From Lachnospiraceae bacterium (GTDB lineage: Bacteria > Bacillota > Clostridia > Lachnospirales > Lachnospiraceae), in contig JAFYMC010000013.1 in assembly GCA_017556805.1 (NCBI GenBank), positions 1-64,000 on the forward strand: a DNA stretch of 64,000 nucleotides, read 5' to 3'. The position numbers were made by a program, and so were the translations under genes. The notes beneath the pieces are model-generated. The model ran no database searches. It saw only the letters and a program-made list of their open reading frames with translations, and had not been told where the DNA came from. Each line of letters opens with the position of its first letter. Position 1 is the stretch's first letter. Below are positions 1 to 8,477 of this stretch, piece by piece.

Positions 1-210
1 GATGTTCTCCCACCAACACTCGAAGAGACCGTTGCCCTTCAATGTCATGCTGGTGTCGCCGTAGTCTTTCCACAGCTCATATGCATAGTTACCCTCGTAA
101 CCAGTTGCGTTGTTGTACAATACGGTGGCAGCATCTGCCTTCGTTGCCGGTACAACAACCTGCAGGCATAATACTAATGCCAGCAGTAAACCCTTTAGTT
201 TTTTGCTCAT
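1..210 (-). CDS. Glycoside hydrolase family 11 xylanase, 5' part only
   Basis: The first 70 codons of a secreted endo-1,4-beta-xylanase; the rest lies beyond the left window edge. The ATG at 210 is preceded by a strong AAAGGAGGT site. Residues 1-27 form a signal peptide: Lys-rich start, hydrophobic stretch LLLALVLCLQVVV, and an A-D-A cleavage site. The mature start contains YELWKDYGDTSMTL and then CWWENI, which matches the N-terminal strands of anaerobe GH11 xylanases (YELWKD, MTL, C.W.N). GH11 enzymes cut xylan outside the cell, so this suggests plant-fibre or dietary xylan use. The catalytic glutamates are not in view, so activity and any binding modules cannot be judged. A sigma-A type promoter precedes it. 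Confidence 0.8.
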   Translation of the reverse strand, partial: MSKKLKGLLLALVLCLQVVVPATKADAATVLYNNATGYEGNYAYELWKDYGDTSMTLKGNGLFECWWENI

Positions 211-240
211 TGCAAAAATACCTCCTTTCTCGCAAGGAAT

Positions 241-269
241 AGAATACCATTTTTTGTGCAACTTGTAAA
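241..269 (-). promoter_or_regulatory. Promoter of the xylanase gene
   Basis: On the minus strand TTTACA (264-269) and TATTCT (241-246) are separated by 17 bases, and the -10 box lies about 30 bases before the ATG at 210. The rest of the 210-440 spacer is AT-rich and I see no convincing catabolite (cre) site in it. Confidence 0.5.
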
Positions 270-442
270 GTATTATCAAATTTTTAACGTGGTTTTTTGG
301 TGATTTTTACCATAGACTTTTGACAAAATGTTTGTCAGTCGTCAGCAAACTTTACAACTATTTGTTCGTTATATAATCCGTTTCACTTTATTATCAGTCA
401 TTTAAAACATTCCCGTTCGTTTTATCACTAAGTATACCGATT

Positions 443-490
443 AAAAAAGAGGGCCTGTATAAAAATATTACAGGTCCTCTCTGTTTTTTT
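443..490. terminator. Rho-independent terminator, both directions
   Basis: A hairpin AGAGGGCCTGTA / TACAGGTCCTCT with one G-T pair is flanked by runs of T on both strands (A-run at 443-448, T-run at 484-490). It ends the minus-strand ABC exporter operon and insulates the xylanase promoter. Confidence 0.8.
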
Positions 491-527
491 GGTCATTCTT
501 TTATCATTTGAACATCACATCATAATT

Positions 528-2495
528 TTATTCCAACTCAAACGCACCTGTGTACAAACGGTAGTAGGTACCCTTTTCCGCAATCAGCTTCTCATGATTG
601 CCACGCTCGATAATATGTCCGTGATCCAGTACCATAATCACATCGGAATTCTTAACCGTAGACAAACGATGCGCGATTACAAATACGGTACGCCCTTCCA
701 TAAGCGAATCCATGCCCTTTTGTACAATTGCTTCGGTACGGGTATCAATAGAAGAGGTCGCCTCATCCAAAATCATAACCGGCGGATCCGCCACCGCTGC
801 CCTTGCGATAGCAAGAAGCTGACGCTGTCCCTGGGATAAATTTGCTCCGTTTCCGGAAAGCTCCGTCTCATAGCCCTTCGGCAGACGGGTTATAAAATCG
901 TCCGCCCCCGCAAGTTTTGCCGCCGCGATACATTCCTCATCCGTTGCATCCAGCTTACCGTAACGAATGTTTTCCATAACCGTTCCGGTAAACAGGTTCG
1001 TCTCCTGTAATACAATGCCGAGGGAGCGACGTAAGTCTGCCTTCTTAATCTTATTAATATTGATACCGTCATAGCGGATTTTCCCTTCCGCAATGTCATA
1101 GAACCGGTTTATCAAATTGGTAATGGTCGTCTTTCCCGCACCGGTTGCACCGACAAAAGCCACCTTCTGTCCCGGCTCCGCAAACACGGACACATTATGC
1201 AGTACCATCTTATCTTCTTCGTAACCGAAATCCACATCATCGAGGCGAACATCCCCTCGAAGCAACGTATACGTCACGCTTCCGTCTGCCTGGTGCGGGT
1301 GCTTCCATGCCCAGGTACCGGTACGCTTTTCGCTCTCCGTAATGGTTCCGTCCGGAGCCACCACCGCATTCACTAAGGTAACATAGCCGTCGTCCACCTC
1401 CGGCGCCTCGTCAATCAAATCAAAAATACGCTCTGCACCCGCAAGACCCATAACAATGGAGTTCACCTGCTGGGATACCTGGCTGATATTTCCGGTAAAC
1501 TGTCTCGTCATAGTTAAGAACGGCACAATCATACTGATGGAAAATGTCATTCCGGAAAGGCTTACATTCGTTGCATCGGAAAGCAAAAACGCTCCGCCGG
1601 CCAATGCCACGACAACGTACAATACATTACCTATATTATTTAAAATCGGCATCAACATATTGGCATACTGATTCGCTCTCTTGGCATCCTCGTAAAGAGC
1701 ATCGTTAATCTCATCAAAATCCGCACCGCTCTGCTTCTCGTGGCAGAACACCTTCACGACCTTTTGTCCGTTCATCATCTCTTCGATAAAGCCTTCGGTA
1801 CGGCCCACCGCTTTCTGTTGACGGACAAAGTACAATGCGGAACGACCGCCGATTGCCTTGGTTACCATGGTCATAACCAACACACCGGCCACGATAATCA
1901 GTGCCATCCAGACGCTGTAATACACCATAAGGAACAGTGCGGCAGATATGGAAACCGCAGCGCGGATGAGACTCGGTAACGACTGGGACACCAGCTGGCG
2001 CAGCGTATCCACATCATTGGTATAATGGCTCATAATATCACCGTGACCGTTCTGGTCAAAATACTTAACCGGTAAATTCTGCATACGGTCAAACATTTCT
2101 CCCCGCATCTTCTTTAAATATCCCTGGGTCAGAATCGCACCCAGCTGTGCGGATACAAGCTCCGCCACAATGGACAATACGTAAAAGAATGCCAGTAACA
2201 ATACCCACTTTAAAATCTCGACCTTGGCATTCGTCCAATCTCCGGCTCCGGCATATTGCTCAATCACCGCAATGACCTTCTGCATAAACGCCGCAGGTAT
2301 GGTACTGATAATTGCCGAAAACACAATACAAACCACAATCACCGGCAACAACACCGGATAAAATTGATACAGCATTACAACAAGGCGCTTTAACATGCCC
2401 TTATTCATCTTCGGCTTACCGCCCGGCATATCCTCTCCTGCCGGCATTCCTTTTGCATCCGCCTTTTTTAACAGTTCTTCCTTCTTATTCGGCAT
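528..2495 (-). CDS. Heterodimeric ABC exporter, subunit with consensus Walker B
   Basis: A 655-residue half-transporter: about six membrane segments in the first 340 residues, then a nucleotide-binding domain. Walker A GATGAGKT is near residues 450-456 and Walker B VMILDEATS, with the catalytic Glu, near 573-580. The ABC signature is LSQGQ instead of LSGGQ (about 553-557), the pattern of a subunit that faces a degenerate site in its partner. An insertion of about 45 residues separates membrane and ATPase domains. The ATG at 2495 follows AAGGGAGGTGACGACG; a longer reading to 2567 lacks such a site. It overlaps the upstream partner gene by 11 bases. Likely a multidrug or lipid/peptide exporter of the BmrCD/LmrCD type; the substrate is unknown. 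Confidence 0.88.
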   Translation of the reverse strand: MPNKKEELLKKADAKGMPAGEDMPGGKPKMNKGMLKRLVVMLYQFYPVLLPVIVVCIVFSAIISTIPAAFMQKVIAVIEQYAGAGDWTNAKVEILKWVLLLAFFYVLSIVAELVSAQLGAILTQGYLKKMRGEMFDRMQNLPVKYFDQNGHGDIMSHYTNDVDTLRQLVSQSLPSLIRAAVSISAALFLMVYYSVWMALIIVAGVLVMTMVTKAIGGRSALYFVRQQKAVGRTEGFIEEMMNGQKVVKVFCHEKQSGADFDEINDALYEDAKRANQYANMLMPILNNIGNVLYVVVALAGGAFLLSDATNVSLSGMTFSISMIVPFLTMTRQFTGNISQVSQQVNSIVMGLAGAERIFDLIDEAPEVDDGYVTLVNAVVAPDGTITESEKRTGTWAWKHPHQADGSVTYTLLRGDVRLDDVDFGYEEDKMVLHNVSVFAEPGQKVAFVGATGAGKTTITNLINRFYDIAEGKIRYDGININKIKKADLRRSLGIVLQETNLFTGTVMENIRYGKLDATDEECIAAAKLAGADDFITRLPKGYETELSGNGANLSQGQRQLLAIARAAVADPPVMILDEATSSIDTRTEAIVQKGMDSLMEGRTVFVIAHRLSTVKNSDVIMVLDHGHIIERGNHEKLIAEKGTYYRLYTGAFELE

Positions 2496-4239
2496 CGTCG
2501 TCACCTCCCTTATTCTGCGAGGTGTATACCTCTTGATAAATCTCATTGGAAGCGAGAAGCTCCTCATGGGTGCCTACCGCAACAATACGACCACCGTCCA
2601 TAATCACGATCTTGTCCGCATCCTGCACGGAAGAAACTCGCTGCGCAATAATAATCTTGGTGGTTTCCGGAATAAACTCACGAAACGCCTTACGAATCAG
2701 TGCATCGGTACGGGTATCCACCGCACTGGTGGAATCGTCCAGAATCAAAATCTTCGGCTTTTTAAGAAGCGCTCTCGCAATACACAAACGCTGCTTCTGA
2801 CCGCCGGATACATTGGCACCGCCCTGCTCTATGTAGGTATCGTATTTGTCCGGGAAGCTTTCGATAAACTCCGATGCCTGCGCCAGACGACATGCCTCCA
2901 TCAGTTCTTCATCCGTGGCATCCGCATTACCCCAGCGGAGGTTTTCCTTAATGGTACCGGAAAACAGCACATTCTTCTGAAGCACCACCGCCACCTGGTT
3001 ACGAAGGCTCTCCAAATCGTAGTTTCTTACATCCACACCGCCTACCGTAACGGAACCGTCCGTCACATCGTACAAGCGGGAAATGAGCTGAATCAACGAA
3101 GTCTTGGAGGAACCGGTACCGCCCAAAATGCCCACCGTTTCTCCGGACTTAATGGTAAGATCAATATCGGACAACGCATAACGGTCTGCCGCTCTGGAAT
3201 ACTTGAAATTCACATCCTTAAATACAACAGAGCCGTCCTTTACCGCATATACCGGATTTTCCGGATTCGTAAGAGAAGGCTTCTCCTCCAACACTTCCAC
3301 AACACGCTCCGCAGACTCCGCGGAAATGGTCAACATTACAAAAATCATGGAAAGCATCATCAAAGAGCTGAGTACCATAAAACCATAAGTAACCATAGAC
3401 GATATCTGTCCCACACCCATAGCCACACCCTTCGTGGAAACCACCAGATAGGAACCGAAGGATAAGACAAAAATCATATTTACATACAGACAAAACTGCA
3501 TCAGCGGACCGTTCAATGCCACGATACGCTCTGCCTTTGTAAAGTCCTTACAAACATCCTCCGCCGCAAAGTTGAACTTCTCCTTTTCATACTCCTCACG
3601 GACAAAAGACTTTACCACGCGCATGCCCTTTACGTTTTCCTGTACGGACTCATTCAAACGGTCATACTTACGGAACACACTGCGGAACAACGGCATCGCC
3701 TTCTTTGCCACCATAATAAGACCAAAGGCCAGAATCGGCACGACCACCACAAACATGAGCGCCATCTTACCGCCCATGATAAACGCCATTACGATAGCAA
3801 ACACAAACATAAGCAAACTGCGGATGGCAATACGGATGAGCATCATAAAGGACATCTGTACATTGGCCACATCGGTCGTCAGACGAGTTACCAAAGAAGA
3901 CGCCGAAAACTTATCGATGTTCTCAAAGGAATATTCCTGAATCCGGTAATACAAGTCATGACGCAGATTCTTTGCAAAACCGCAGGATGCCTTGGAGCCG
4001 GTAATTCCCGCCAGGCCACCGAAGAACAACGATACACAGGCCATGGCAAACAATACCAGACCGTGCTTTACAATAACCGAAATATCGCATCCGGCCTTTA
4101 TTTGATTGACCAGCTCCGCTACGACGAACGGAATCAGACATTCCATCACTACCTCGCCGACCATAAGGATTGGCGTCAGAATAGAGACCTTCTTATATTC
4201 CCTGACACAACCCATCAACTTTCTAAGCATGCCAAACAT
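2485..4239 (-). CDS. Heterodimeric ABC exporter, subunit with degenerate ATPase site
   Basis: A 584-residue half-transporter, first gene of the two-gene exporter operon. Membrane segments fill residues 15-305. In the ATPase domain the Walker A motif reads GGTGSSKT (373-380; the usual sixth-position Gly is Ser), the signature is canonical VSGGQ (477-481), and Walker B reads ILILDDSTS (497-505), so the catalytic Glu is Asp. In known heterodimeric exporters such as BmrC/BmrD and TM287/288, one subunit carries exactly this Glu-to-Asp change and pairs with an altered signature in the other, as seen here. The start follows AAAGGAGG. The substrate cannot be inferred; no regulator is adjacent. Confidence 0.88.
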   Translation of the reverse strand: MFGMLRKLMGCVREYKKVSILTPILMVGEVVMECLIPFVVAELVNQIKAGCDISVIVKHGLVLFAMACVSLFFGGLAGITGSKASCGFAKNLRHDLYYRIQEYSFENIDKFSASSLVTRLTTDVANVQMSFMMLIRIAIRSLLMFVFAIVMAFIMGGKMALMFVVVVPILAFGLIMVAKKAMPLFRSVFRKYDRLNESVQENVKGMRVVKSFVREEYEKEKFNFAAEDVCKDFTKAERIVALNGPLMQFCLYVNMIFVLSFGSYLVVSTKGVAMGVGQISSMVTYGFMVLSSLMMLSMIFVMLTISAESAERVVEVLEEKPSLTNPENPVYAVKDGSVVFKDVNFKYSRAADRYALSDIDLTIKSGETVGILGGTGSSKTSLIQLISRLYDVTDGSVTVGGVDVRNYDLESLRNQVAVVLQKNVLFSGTIKENLRWGNADATDEELMEACRLAQASEFIESFPDKYDTYIEQGGANVSGGQKQRLCIARALLKKPKILILDDSTSAVDTRTDALIRKAFREFIPETTKIIIAQRVSSVQDADKIVIMDGGRIVAVGTHEELLASNEIYQEVYTSQNKGGDDDAE

Positions 4240-4308
4240 AGCAATGCCTCCTTTCGTTTACACATGCAATCTTCACAAAATGCCTTGCAAAAAATACACT
4301 AATTACCA

Positions 4309-4337
4309 AGTTTATCACACTCACTTTTCAAAATCAA
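4309..4337 (-). promoter_or_regulatory. Promoter of the ABC exporter operon
   Basis: Minus strand TTGATT (332-337 of the 4300s) and TAAACT (4309-4314) are 17 bases apart, with a TG one base before the -10 box (extended -10). The start codon is about 70 bases downstream. Confidence 0.5.
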
Positions 4338-4367
4338 TGTACTTTAGAAAGATTTCGATATTTCGGT

Positions 4368-4410
4368 AAAAAAAGTGAGAAAGGCCGCATCACAAATCAC
4401 GACCTTTCTC
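4368..4410 (-). terminator. Terminator of the ECF sigma operon
   Basis: An 8-bp stem GAGAAAGG / CCTTTCTC (4377-4384 and 4403-4410), followed on the minus strand by a run of seven T (4368-4374), lies 20 bases after the lipoprotein gene that ends at 4431. Confidence 0.75.
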
Positions 4411-4430
4411 AATATAAATCCTAAAAACTT

Positions 4431-6659
4431 TTACTGAATATCCACGTTCCTGCTCTCATCCCATGCGTCCGCTTTCTCTTCAAACCATGCTCCAAAATCC
4501 TCGAATACGGTTTCCGATACAATCTCTTTCAGTACCGGAACCATTTCTCCCTTTGACAAACTACTCATTCCGTTTAATCGACTTGTGGCTTCAGCATGAA
4601 TATTCCTGTAAATGTCATCGCCGTATGTCTCAAACAAATACGTCACAAACCAATATCCGTAGTAATAATGCGGTTCCGTGGTCGGCCACTCACGCACAAA
4701 CAATTCCTCCGCATTCTCTGCCTTAATATCCAGCCATTTATAACCGTAATTCTCGTCCCCGTTGTAGTGGAACGTAAACAGCTTATCCTCCTCACTTACT
4801 TTTCCCTGCATATAAGAAGCAAAGCCCTCATCCATAATTCCGTCCATCATAGCTCCGTTACGCTCCTGAATCGCATGTGACATTTCATGTATCACCACAT
4901 CTCCGTGGCCACCCTCGATATCCAAATCCGACGGATCTATTACAATTGCAAAGCCCGCACTGCTCGGCCAAAACTCCTCCTGCGGCACCACAAAAATATG
5001 AAACTTCTCCTGATTCATATCTACCCCGAGAAAGGCCTCACTTCCCCAAAGAAAAAAGCGTAAATCACCGGTTTGTTTGCTGTACTTTGTATCATTAAGG
5101 AATGTCCAGCCGGTCTCATCCTCCACCTGACCGTATAAAGCCTCCAAAAGCTCCATAACATTTCCCTGTAAGGTTACCCCTTGATCCACAAACAAAACGA
5201 TATGCTCCGATTCCACATATTCTATCCGCTCGGTAAGATACGTATCCTCTGCTTTTCCGGACAACACCAACGGTTTTTGTACCTCGTAATCCTCCGTCAA
5301 CAGCAACGTGACCTTGTCTTCTCCGCCCTCTACGAGTTTTAACACATTTTCGGTAAATTCTCTCTGAAGAATACGATTTCCCCGTTCGTCCGACCAGCCT
5401 TCTCCTTCTCGTTTTTTTCCGTCGATTTCCATTTGATATACAAAGTAGGTAGCCTTTTCTGCTTCGTCATAGAAAATCTTTTTCATGGTCAGTTCGATTC
5501 CGGAGCGACCCACAACCAAGGTTTCCCCCATAGAAATCTGAAACGGCTCATCAAATGCCACATCCGGTGTCTTCACCGGTTTTTCTCTGGTAAGCAGCTT
5601 GCCGTCCGCCTTTTTTAAATCATATCCCTCCGTCCCCATCCAAAGGAATACCCGTTCCGCAGACGCAAAATCAATTGCCGGAAATGCCGGATTTGCAAAA
5701 CCAATGTATTTATTCCCTTCTTCTTCCAATACCATGTAACTTTCATCCGCAACCGGATACTCAGTTCCGTCCGCCTCTAAGGTCAGCTCAGAAATAAATT
5801 CGCTCCACTGCGGTTGAAAATCGTTATCTCTTTGTTCCTCTCTGCCGGTTTCCACCACAACATTACTGCTTGGGATATCGCCTTCAAAATAGAACTCCGT
5901 TTCATACTGTCCATAAAGCGTCCTTGTAAGCGTATACTTATTTCCTCCGCAGGAAAAGGTCACACCCGTATACTCTCTGTTTTCTATCGGGCAAAACTTC
6001 TGTTGCGGGATCGTCAAACGATATTCCGGTGTTTCGATGTGATACTCCTTCGGCTCCGACGTATTCTTTCCGAAGGTCACACGCAAAATATCCACCACTA
6101 CCGGTCTTCCGTCTGTAACACCGTAAGAAGCACCCAATAAATTCACATGATATAAGGATTTATCCGTCTCATCCTGCAGTCCGTACCCCTCACAAGTCCA
6201 ATACAGTTCCGGATTCGAATCAAACATCTCTTCCTCTAAAAGGTACACGGACAATTCCAGCTCATCGTAGGAGTTTGTCAGCTCCTCCTCCCCTACGTAA
6301 ACATCAAACAACAATACCGGCGTCTCCGTATCTCCGGTCACCGCTTTAAACTCAAATCGAAACTTACTGTCTTCGCAACTTTCGTTCACTTCATAACAAT
6401 ACCCACGCTCCACCAGCCGGGCGGATATCTCATCCTTATGAGTATTTCTTATATGTTCCCCCAATACTCTCTGCTCCGGAGTAGGGGTTGCGGTAGGCGC
6501 CGGAGTTGCCGTTATTTCCACAGGCATTGTCGTTTTCTCCGCCTCTGCCTTATCGATTGCATCCAATATCGCATCCATCGGAACCTGCGGCTCCTTTTTA
6601 CATCCCGCTAATAAAACCGCTGCCACCAGTCCAAGCAACAACCATCCCCTTTTCTTCAT
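4431..6659 (-). CDS. Lipoprotein with anti-sigma-like domain and zinc metallopeptidase domain
   Basis: A 742-residue lipoprotein: signal peptide with lipobox LAGC (Cys20), then a Thr/Pro-rich linker (about 38-62). Residues about 65-290 are clearly homologous to the outer domain of the anti-sigma factor encoded just upstream (shared LFDVYV, EGYG, LYHV.L.GAS, EYR...PQ, W.EF...LTL.ADG). The last 160 residues hold HEMSH (591-595) and a downstream DEGFA (about 610-614), the HExxH plus Glu pattern of gluzincin-type peptidases of the MA clan. It probably sits on the outer membrane face and hydrolyses a peptide bond, possibly in envelope proteins. It is 22 bases from the anti-sigma gene, so it is the last gene of the ECF operon. 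The substrate is unknown. Confidence 0.75.
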   Translation of the reverse strand: MKKRGWLLLGLVAAVLLAGCKKEPQVPMDAILDAIDKAEAEKTTMPVEITATPAPTATPTPEQRVLGEHIRNTHKDEISARLVERGYCYEVNESCEDSKFRFEFKAVTGDTETPVLLFDVYVGEEELTNSYDELELSVYLLEEEMFDSNPELYWTCEGYGLQDETDKSLYHVNLLGASYGVTDGRPVVVDILRVTFGKNTSEPKEYHIETPEYRLTIPQQKFCPIENREYTGVTFSCGGNKYTLTRTLYGQYETEFYFEGDIPSSNVVVETGREEQRDNDFQPQWSEFISELTLEADGTEYPVADESYMVLEEEGNKYIGFANPAFPAIDFASAERVFLWMGTEGYDLKKADGKLLTREKPVKTPDVAFDEPFQISMGETLVVGRSGIELTMKKIFYDEAEKATYFVYQMEIDGKKREGEGWSDERGNRILQREFTENVLKLVEGGEDKVTLLLTEDYEVQKPLVLSGKAEDTYLTERIEYVESEHIVLFVDQGVTLQGNVMELLEALYGQVEDETGWTFLNDTKYSKQTGDLRFFLWGSEAFLGVDMNQEKFHIFVVPQEEFWPSSAGFAIVIDPSDLDIEGGHGDVVIHEMSHAIQERNGAMMDGIMDEGFASYMQGKVSEEDKLFTFHYNGDENYGYKWLDIKAENAEELFVREWPTTEPHYYYGYWFVTYLFETYGDDIYRNIHAEATSRLNGMSSLSKGEMVPVLKEIVSETVFEDFGAWFEEKADAWDESRNVDIQ

Positions 6660-6681
6660 CGTTCTTTTCTCTCCCTTTCTC

Positions 6682-7800
6682 TTATTTTAACCGAATTCCG
6701 GCATCTCCGTGCTTCAAATAAATCTCTTTTACAGACACATCGTCCACCGGCGGAAAATACACCCAGGCATGATACCAGCCGGGCACTCCCGCTTCTCCGG
6801 TTTCATCGCAATATACCAGACCCTTCTTTTCCGTATCAATCCCGTAACTTTCTCCGTCTGCCACAAGTGTCAAATCCTTTGCAAACTCGTCCCACTGCAT
6901 CTGAAGCAGCGTTTCCAGGCCGTCTTGCGTTGTATATTGCCCCTCTAAGGACGATCCGTCATACGGAAACATAAAACTGCAACCGGTATCGTACACACTG
7001 AATTCTACGAAATTCAAATAACACTCTCTCTTTTCGCTAGGAAAACGGATTCCGTTGTAATAGTTTTGCGTAACCGGATGTAACCCTCCCTGCGGTAAGG
7101 AAAAACGGTACTCCAAATTCACATAATACGGCTGTGCCATATGCTCAAACCGAATCTCTCTTACACTGATTACCACCGGCTCTCCGTGGCTGATCCACGC
7201 CGAGGCACCGTCAAGGGACACATGATACAGATTCTCTGTTTCCGCATCCTTCACACCGTATCCTTCCGCCATGCCGTACGCATCCAGTTCATTTTCATAC
7301 TGCTTCTCCCCCAACGTATATGCGTACAACCGAATGCTGTCATTGTTACCTGCCAGCTCCGCATCTTCCACATACACATCAAATATCAGCTTCGGATAAT
7401 TGACATCTCCCGCAACCGCCACCAAATCCACACGGAAAATCCCTTCCGATGCGGTCAGGTTAATTTCATGAACATATCCTTCTTCAACCAGGTCTGCCGT
7501 AGTTTCATCCCGAAACAGATTCCGGAACAGTTCTCCCAACTTCCCGGTTGCCGCCAGTGCCGTGGTTGCCACCGCCAGAGAACAAATAATCACGATACAA
7601 GCTGCCGAGAGGACCTTCTTCCAAGCCGTTCTCTGCTTTTTCTTCTCACCGAAATCTATCAATGTATCTTTTTCTTCCCGGATTGTCCGGGTAGCAATCG
7701 TCTCTTTTGCTGCCCGATAAAGCAATTGCTCCGCAGTCACACGGTTATAAGTGTCGCAAAAGGTATCTACCTGCTGTTTATATTCCATCTTTACGCTCAT
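6682..7800 (-). CDS. DUF4179-like anti-sigma factor
   Basis: A 372-residue single-pass membrane protein. Residues 1-60 are a charged cytoplasmic part, residues about 64-84 form one membrane segment, and the remainder (about 285 residues) faces outside. This plan, and its position directly after an ECF sigma factor, identify it as the cognate anti-sigma factor; the outer domain resembles DUF4179 proteins of Firmicutes. Its ATG (7798-7800) overlaps the sigma factor TGA in an ATGA junction, so translation is likely coupled; GGAGGACTGG lies just upstream. The outer domain is repeated in the next gene, a metallopeptidase lipoprotein, which suggests they recognise the same ligand or each other. The cytoplasmic part has no clear zinc-binding anti-sigma motif (HxxxCxxC). 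Confidence 0.75.
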   Translation of the reverse strand: MSVKMEYKQQVDTFCDTYNRVTAEQLLYRAAKETIATRTIREEKDTLIDFGEKKKQRTAWKKVLSAACIVIICSLAVATTALAATGKLGELFRNLFRDETTADLVEEGYVHEINLTASEGIFRVDLVAVAGDVNYPKLIFDVYVEDAELAGNNDSIRLYAYTLGEKQYENELDAYGMAEGYGVKDAETENLYHVSLDGASAWISHGEPVVISVREIRFEHMAQPYYVNLEYRFSLPQGGLHPVTQNYYNGIRFPSEKRECYLNFVEFSVYDTGCSFMFPYDGSSLEGQYTTQDGLETLLQMQWDEFAKDLTLVADGESYGIDTEKKGLVYCDETGEAGVPGWYHAWVYFPPVDDVSVKEIYLKHGDAGIRLK

Positions 7801-8279
7801 CAGAACCAGTCCTCCTTTCGCAAAGACTTCCCAAGTTTTTCCCTACCTCGTTTCAGCCGTATCTTTACGGTTGCTTCCGGAAGTTCCGTCACTTCCGCAA
7901 TTTGCCGGATGGAATACTCCTCATAATAAAATAAATGAAGCGGAATTCTGTATTTTTCCGGCAATCGCAGCACCCATTGCAGCAGTTCTCCCTGCTCTTC
8001 TTTCGCTGTTGCCGGCAAATCCTCCGGCAACGGTCCATCCGACAAATAACTTCTGCTCCGTATATGATTTTTACACAAATTAATGGATACACGAATCAAC
8101 CATGCTTTCATGTGTTCTTCGCTTTCAAACTCCGGGGCATGACTCAGAAGTCTTAAAAAAACCTCCTGCTCCAAATCCGCAGCATCCTCCACATTTCTCA
8201 CATAGTTAAACACAACCGCATAGACGGTATTCTTAAATTTTTCAAACACTTCCAAGAATACGGTTTCTGTCATTTTCAT
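7800..8279 (-). CDS. ECF-type RNA polymerase sigma factor
   Basis: A 159-residue sigma-70 family factor of the extracytoplasmic type. Region 2 covers about residues 8-70 (NVEDAADLEQEVFLRLL, then W-containing recognition helix segment AWLIRVSINLCKNHIRS), and region 4 about residues 100-150 (LPEKYRIPLHLFYYEEYS and a helix-turn-helix IAEVTELPEATVKIRLKRG). Regions 1 and 3 are absent, as usual for ECF factors. It heads an operon with its anti-sigma factor and a lipoprotein peptidase. The Shine-Dalgarno is poor (AAGACA before ATG). A candidate ECF-type promoter upstream suggests autoregulation. Confidence 0.9.
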   Translation of the reverse strand: MKMTETVFLEVFEKFKNTVYAVVFNYVRNVEDAADLEQEVFLRLLSHAPEFESEEHMKAWLIRVSINLCKNHIRSRSYLSDGPLPEDLPATAKEEQGELLQWVLRLPEKYRIPLHLFYYEEYSIRQIAEVTELPEATVKIRLKRGREKLGKSLRKEDWF

Positions 8280-8340
8280 TGTCTTAAGAGATCTCTCGCT
8301 TTCGTTGAAATGCTTCTTCCATGACTCATTTCACTTATAA

Positions 8341-8367
8341 TACACACAAGAACAGGAAAAAGTTTCA
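8341..8367 (-). promoter_or_regulatory. Candidate ECF-type promoter of the sigma operon
   Basis: On the minus strand TGAAAC (8362-8367) is followed after 17 bases by TGTA (8341-8344), resembling the TGAAAC-N16-CGTA form of many ECF promoters. The transcript would start about 50 bases before the sigma gene. A TATTAT nearby could instead act as a vegetative -10 box. Confidence 0.35.
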
Positions 8368-8436
8368 AAAAATTTATTTTTACATTCCGGACAACAGTAT
8401 AGCAAACTTTTGTGCTTTACTCAAGTAAATCTTTCT

Positions 8437-8469
8437 TTTGGGGGCTGACGCAGTTCGTCACCCCCCAAA
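8437..8469. terminator. Strong hairpin, probable terminator
   Basis: A stem TTTGGGGG-TGACG / CGTCA-CCCCCCAAA with one bulged C lies 9 bases after the stop of the Cys-rich protein gene. T-runs are short, so termination strength is uncertain. Confidence 0.55.
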
Positions 8470-8477
8470 TGCTGATT

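Noticed and set aside
370-386. Possible catabolite (cre) site before the xylanase
   Set aside because: TGAAACGG resembles the half-site, but the CG step is out of register with the cre consensus.
2395-3465. Long plus-strand reading frame of 356 codons
   Set aside because: It lies opposite the two ABC exporter genes, which show full conserved motifs; its own translation is low-complexity with no recognisable motifs or ribosome site.
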